The position numbers were made by a program, and so were the translations under genes. Of a DNA stretch of 17,044 nt, positions 14,327 through 17,044 are shown in pieces. Source of the DNA: CAZPDM01 sp964585305 (GTDB lineage: Bacteria; Planctomycetota; Uabimicrobiia; Uabimicrobiales; JABWCH01). The stretch covers positions 1 through 17,044 of the forward strand of contig CAZPDM010000087.1 in NCBI GenBank assembly GCA_964585305.1, in the 5' to 3' direction. Every line of letters begins with the position of its first letter. The stretch's first letter is position 1. The notes beneath the pieces are model-generated. The model saw only the letters and a program-made list of their open reading frames with translations, was not told where the DNA came from and made no database searches.

Positions 14327-15346
14327 ATGAATTCTACCGGGGCTATTCATGGGGTTGCACCAGGATCAAAATTTCGCGTTATCCTTTTAATCGTGCTTAT
14401 AATACTCATTATTGCAGTAATTATGGTTGATAAAAAAGAAAAAAAAGAAACAAATACTGCAAGTGTCATTCAATCTGTAGCTAATACTCAACCTAATAAT
14501 ATTCCTGATTCAACTACTTTTAATACTAATATTGCATTAGAAACACCAACTACAACTACAAACAATACTATATTAGAAGCATCTACAATTTCTTCTCCCA
14601 CAATTCCAGAAAATACCAATACTATTGGTCAAAATATTTCTACAACAACATTTCCTACAGATAATACCATCTCAGTTGCTCAACCTGTTCAAACTCCTCA
14701 AGCAACTCAAAATACCCAACAATCCTCTACATTATCTGTAAAACCTGGCACAAAAATAAAAGAATATATTTTGAAATCAGGAGATAATCCTGCGACAATC
14801 TGCATAAAAGAATACGGGTCATCAAAATATACCGAACTACTCCAAGAATATAACAAAAATCATGGAAATCCTTATTCCCCTAAAAAATTACAAATTGGAA
14901 GTAAAATTATAATTCCTCCTCTTGAAGAACTTTCTCCTAATAGTTCTAATAAAATTTCCAATAATATCAGTAATGTAAAAAAAGAAAATACAACTAAAAG
15001 ACCTTCCTCTAACCAAACAACAAAGGTTTCTGAAAAAACGACAACAAATAAATCATATACTGTTGCTAATAGAGAGGAACCAGCAATAGTTAAAAAAGAT
15101 TATCTAAAATATTTTAAATATGAAGGAAAGTCAGTCTTTTATGTTGTTCAAAAAAACGATGGTATAGAAAAAATGTTTACCATTCTTAAAATTTTAAAAA
15201 ATAAAAATTTGCAAGAGATTTTTTTCAAACGCCATCCAACATTAAAAGAAAATTTCGAACTTAAAGAAGGCGAAAAATTGATCCTACCTAAAGCAATTGT
15301 TGATGAACTTGAAGAAGCAAAAATACTTGCTAATCCCAATAGATAA
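14327..15346 (+). CDS. Single-pass membrane protein with LysM domains
   Basis: The 339-residue protein has a short N-terminal tail, one transmembrane helix (about 17-34), and a long periplasmic part. A Thr/Asn/Ser/Pro-rich linker (about 45-140) leads to a LysM domain at about 145-198 (EYILKSGDNPATICIKEYG, then LQIGSKIIIPP), which binds glycan N-acetyl-sugars in the family. A second rich linker (200-245) is followed by a diverged LysM-like segment (about 270-322; FYVVQKNDGIEKMF, LKEGEKLILP). The start at 14327 is chosen from the ribosome site. It sits between murC and ftsQ, suggesting a protein that links the membrane to the wall during growth or division. No catalytic domain is present. The linkers are low in complexity and will evolve fast. 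Confidence 0.8.
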   Translation: MNSTGAIHGVAPGSKFRVILLIVLIILIIAVIMVDKKEKKETNTASVIQSVANTQPNNIPDSTTFNTNIALETPTTTTNNTILEASTISSPTIPENTNTIGQNISTTTFPTDNTISVAQPVQTPQATQNTQQSSTLSVKPGTKIKEYILKSGDNPATICIKEYGSSKYTELLQEYNKNHGNPYSPKKLQIGSKIIIPPLEELSPNSSNKISNNISNVKKENTTKRPSSNQTTKVSEKTTTNKSYTVANREEPAIVKKDYLKYFKYEGKSVFYVVQKNDGIEKMFTILKILKNKNLQEIFFKRHPTLKENFELKEGEKLILPKAIVDELEEAKILANPNR

Positions 15347-15410
15347 TCAGTGAATAGAAACAATTTTCTCATAAAAATTTCGATAGTAATTATTTTTAGG
15401 ATTTCTTACA

Positions 15411-16277
15411 TTGAAAAAACTTACGTATCGGATTAAATTTGATTTATATTGGTTCAATCGCAAAAAGCCTTCAAAACTTCCTAAAATAATCCTAAGCATA
15501 ATCCTATTCTTAGGAATTATTTTAGGTACATCTTTTATAATTCCTAAAATATATCTTAAAATAAAGAATCTGCCAGAATTTCAAGTATCTTTAAAAAATT
15601 TATCTATTCGAAATTCTTATCTTCAAGATTTTGTTTCAGAAATTTCTCCCATTGATTTAAATGTATCGCAAAGTATTTTTAATACTGAATTATCTCAACA
15701 AATTGCATTATCATACTTAAAAAATCCTTGGGTAGCCTCTGTGGATAGAGTTTCTATAGAATACCCAAATCGTGTTCATTGCCGCTTACAATTACGTAAG
15801 CCATTTATACTTGTTTATCAGGAAAATAAATATTTTTTATGTGATATGGTGGGGATACGGCTGCCTAATGAGTTTACCAAAGAGACACGTCCGGATGTTT
15901 TTCCTATACTATCAGGAAATGATGAAAGCCTACCAGAAATTGGTTGCTTATGGAAAGAAGCTAGTTTTTGCGAAGCAATAAAAATCCTTCAATTTATTCA
16001 AAAATCACTTAAGGGAAACATTTCCTGGGATATTTATCTTGAAGAACTTCCGTATGAATCACAAAAAACTATCATTTTCAAAAATAAACAATTTATTGTG
16101 ATATGGGGAAAATCATTAGACAGCCATATTCCTAACATTTCTAAACAAGAAAGAATTCTCGCCTTATCTCAATTTTTAGAACATCCCTCACAAACAGCTA
16201 AAGAAGTTGATGTTCGTTTTGGATATTGCATTTTGAGAGAAAAAGATTTTCTTTTTCCTCATCTTATTTCCTTTTGA
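15411..16277 (+). CDS. ftsQ: FtsQ/DivIB-like cell division protein
   Basis: FtsQ is a bitopic divisome protein that links FtsB/FtsL to the septal synthases. The 288-residue product has a basic cytoplasmic tail, one transmembrane helix (about 24-46), a POTRA-like part and a beta domain. The strongest marks are NPWVASVDRVSIEYPNRV (105-122) and KPFILVY, then YFLCDMVGIRLP (141-152), which match the FtsQ pattern of N-P-W-V followed by a P-N-R-V strand and an x-D-x-x-G-x-x-F/L turn. The start is a TTG with AGGA 9 bases upstream. It is 64 bases after the first LysM gene and 18 bases before the second. Its place after murG-murC fits the usual division-cell-wall cluster. The overall sequence is divergent. 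Confidence 0.75.
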   Translation: MKKLTYRIKFDLYWFNRKKPSKLPKIILSIILFLGIILGTSFIIPKIYLKIKNLPEFQVSLKNLSIRNSYLQDFVSEISPIDLNVSQSIFNTELSQQIALSYLKNPWVASVDRVSIEYPNRVHCRLQLRKPFILVYQENKYFLCDMVGIRLPNEFTKETRPDVFPILSGNDESLPEIGCLWKEASFCEAIKILQFIQKSLKGNISWDIYLEELPYESQKTIIFKNKQFIVIWGKSLDSHIPNISKQERILALSQFLEHPSQTAKEVDVRFGYCILREKDFLFPHLISF

Positions 16278-16295
16278 TAATTATTTTGGTGAATC

Positions 16296-16727
16296 ATGAA
16301 CTTCAATAAACAAAAGAAAACTACTTTACAATGCACCACACACCCTATCATTACACCAAAAAGAGGCATTTCTTTAAATACTAATAATACTACTGCATCT
16401 ATCAACCTCAAATATATTATAGGCGATGAAATTCCTAAGCCATTTCCTTGGCAAATTTTCATTTTGGCTTTATTTGCAATATGTATATTTTGTGTATCAC
16501 TCTGGTTGTTTTCCCAACGTTATACACCACAATATATTGAACATATTGTTGTTGAGGGAGAGACTATACCTAGTCTAGCTGAAAAATATTATGGAAATAA
16601 AGATTCGATAAAAAAAATTTTTGAAGCCAACCGAAAAAAATTGATGAATAGAAATAAACTTATTCCAGGAGAAAAATTGCGTATTCCTAAAATAGATGCA
16701 CTACAAAAATCAATATCGAGTCAGTGA
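16296..16727 (+). CDS. Small single-pass membrane protein with one LysM domain
   Basis: The 143-residue protein has a cytoplasmic tail of about 50 residues, a transmembrane helix (about 53-72; IFILALFAICIFCVSLWLF) and one LysM domain at about 83-131 (HIVVEGETIPSLAEKYYG, then NKLIPGEKLRIP), with the N-terminus inside and the LysM domain in the periplasm. It repeats the build of the LysM protein on the other side of ftsQ but with almost no linker. GGTGA stands 4 bases before the ATG. The gene ends about 30 bases from a transposase gene on the other strand, and its stop codon lies in a palindrome at that border, so its original C-terminus may have been cut off. Confidence 0.8.
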   Translation: MNFNKQKKTTLQCTTHPIITPKRGISLNTNNTTASINLKYIIGDEIPKPFPWQIFILALFAICIFCVSLWLFSQRYTPQYIEHIVVEGETIPSLAEKYYGNKDSIKKIFEANRKKLMNRNKLIPGEKLRIPKIDALQKSISSQ

Positions 16728-16730
16728 CTC
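16718..16730. repeat. 13-bp palindrome at the border to the mobile element
   Basis: GAGTCA-G-TGACTC is a perfect dyad centred at 16724. It contains the stop codon of the small LysM gene. It may be a target site of the insertion sequence or part of its end. The other end of the element is outside the window, so no target duplication can be shown. Confidence 0.5.
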
Positions 16731-17044
16731 CACCCTAAACAGTAGATGAAAATTTGTTCAAACTCTTAACAAGTTAAAAGGAATAGATATAGAAACAGTG
16801 ATAGATTGTTGTAAAGGAAAAGTGCAATCCAAAGCAGCAACAATCCAATCAAGCAATAATTGAAAATGTAGTCCAATTTTTTTAGAAAAGCAATAAAGAT
16901 TTAAATAAACCCAGACATTACGTAGAATCAAAGCAATGCCAAAAAAGAAAAATCGTAACACAGGAGAACGTGAAGCAGTTTTGGCGAAAGCTTGATATGC
17001 CTGACGATAGCTAGATTCAATAGCAAATCTGCAACGATATAATC
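16731..17044 (-). mobile_element. Insertion sequence, one end only, edge uncertain
   Basis: The region holds the 3' part of a transposase gene and its short flank. The left border is put after the palindrome that ends at 16730 only as a guess, because the matching inverted repeat lies beyond the window. The element probably entered the DNA just after the ftsQ-LysM genes. Confidence 0.5.
16758..17044 (-). CDS. DDE transposase, C-terminal end (partial, runs off the right edge)
   Basis: The frame is open from the window edge (first full codon at 17042-17040) to a TGA at 16758, giving about 95 residues. It begins with Y-R-C-R-F-A-I-E-S-S-Y-R-Q, matching the Y-(2)-R-(3)-E signature around the third acidic residue of IS4-type DDE transposases. 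A segment SRSPVLRFFFFGIALILRNVWVYL follows, which resembles the helical C-terminus common in that family. The Glu here should be the catalytic acid. No break is seen in the visible part, so the element may be intact. The last 25 residues are variable. The exact IS family cannot be told. Confidence 0.75.
   Translation of the reverse strand, partial: LYRCRFAIESSYRQAYQAFAKTASRSPVLRFFFFGIALILRNVWVYLNLYCFSKKIGLHFQLLLDWIVAALDCTFPLQQSITVSISIPFNLLRV

Overview
The window is AT-rich DNA (roughly one third G+C by eye) from a free-living bacterium that makes peptidoglycan and probably has an outer membrane. It carries murA, murG, murC, a divergent FtsQ/DivIB-like division protein, a lipoprotein with a clear lipobox and several signal-peptide proteins. 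TGA, TAG and TAA all act as stops, so the genetic code is standard. The mix of a squalene-synthase-like enzyme, delta-60 repeat proteins, a two-part RdgC-like protein and an FtsQ with a planctomycete-like look suggests the PVC superphylum, perhaps an AT-rich planctomycete. That placement is inference only.

Layout. (1) 1-4586, plus strand: an AT-only terminator and a TATAAT box, then a tightly spaced run of a GNAT acetyltransferase, two halves of an RdgC-like protein, a pair of hairpins, murA and a secreted repeat protein. It ends in a strong two-way terminator (4585-4634) shared with the converging genes. (2) 4660-11455, minus strand: read from right to left, a squalene/phytoene synthase family enzyme, an ABC half-transporter, a lone GAF-domain protein, a secreted cysteine-rich protein, the nucleotide house-cleaning enzyme RdgB, and a lipoprotein built around a seven-copy delta-60 repeat. 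(3) 11456-11707: a divergent control region with two near-consensus sigma70-type promoters back to back. The murG-side promoter carries a pair of palindromes 21 bp apart. (4) 11708-16727, plus strand: a cell-wall and division run murG-murC-LysM protein-ftsQ-LysM protein. (5) 16758-17044, minus strand: the C-terminal end of a DDE transposase that runs off the right edge.

How the genes fit together. MurA makes the first committed peptidoglycan precursor, MurC adds L-alanine, and MurG makes lipid II. The FtsQ-like protein belongs to the divisome. Two single-pass membrane proteins with periplasmic LysM domains flank ftsQ and could tether the division machinery to septal glycan. The squalene-type enzyme, the ABC transporter and the secreted or lipidated proteins also concern the envelope. 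No stretch above 300 bases lacks a gene. No tRNA, rRNA or CRISPR array was seen.

Most worth a second look: the LysM-FtsQ-LysM cluster, the double palindrome over the murG promoter, the near-twin hairpins before murA and before the first LysM gene, the Asp-to-Gly change in the second metal-binding motif of the squalene-synthase-like enzyme, the natural split of the RdgC-like protein, and the unrecognised secreted helical-repeat protein beside murA.
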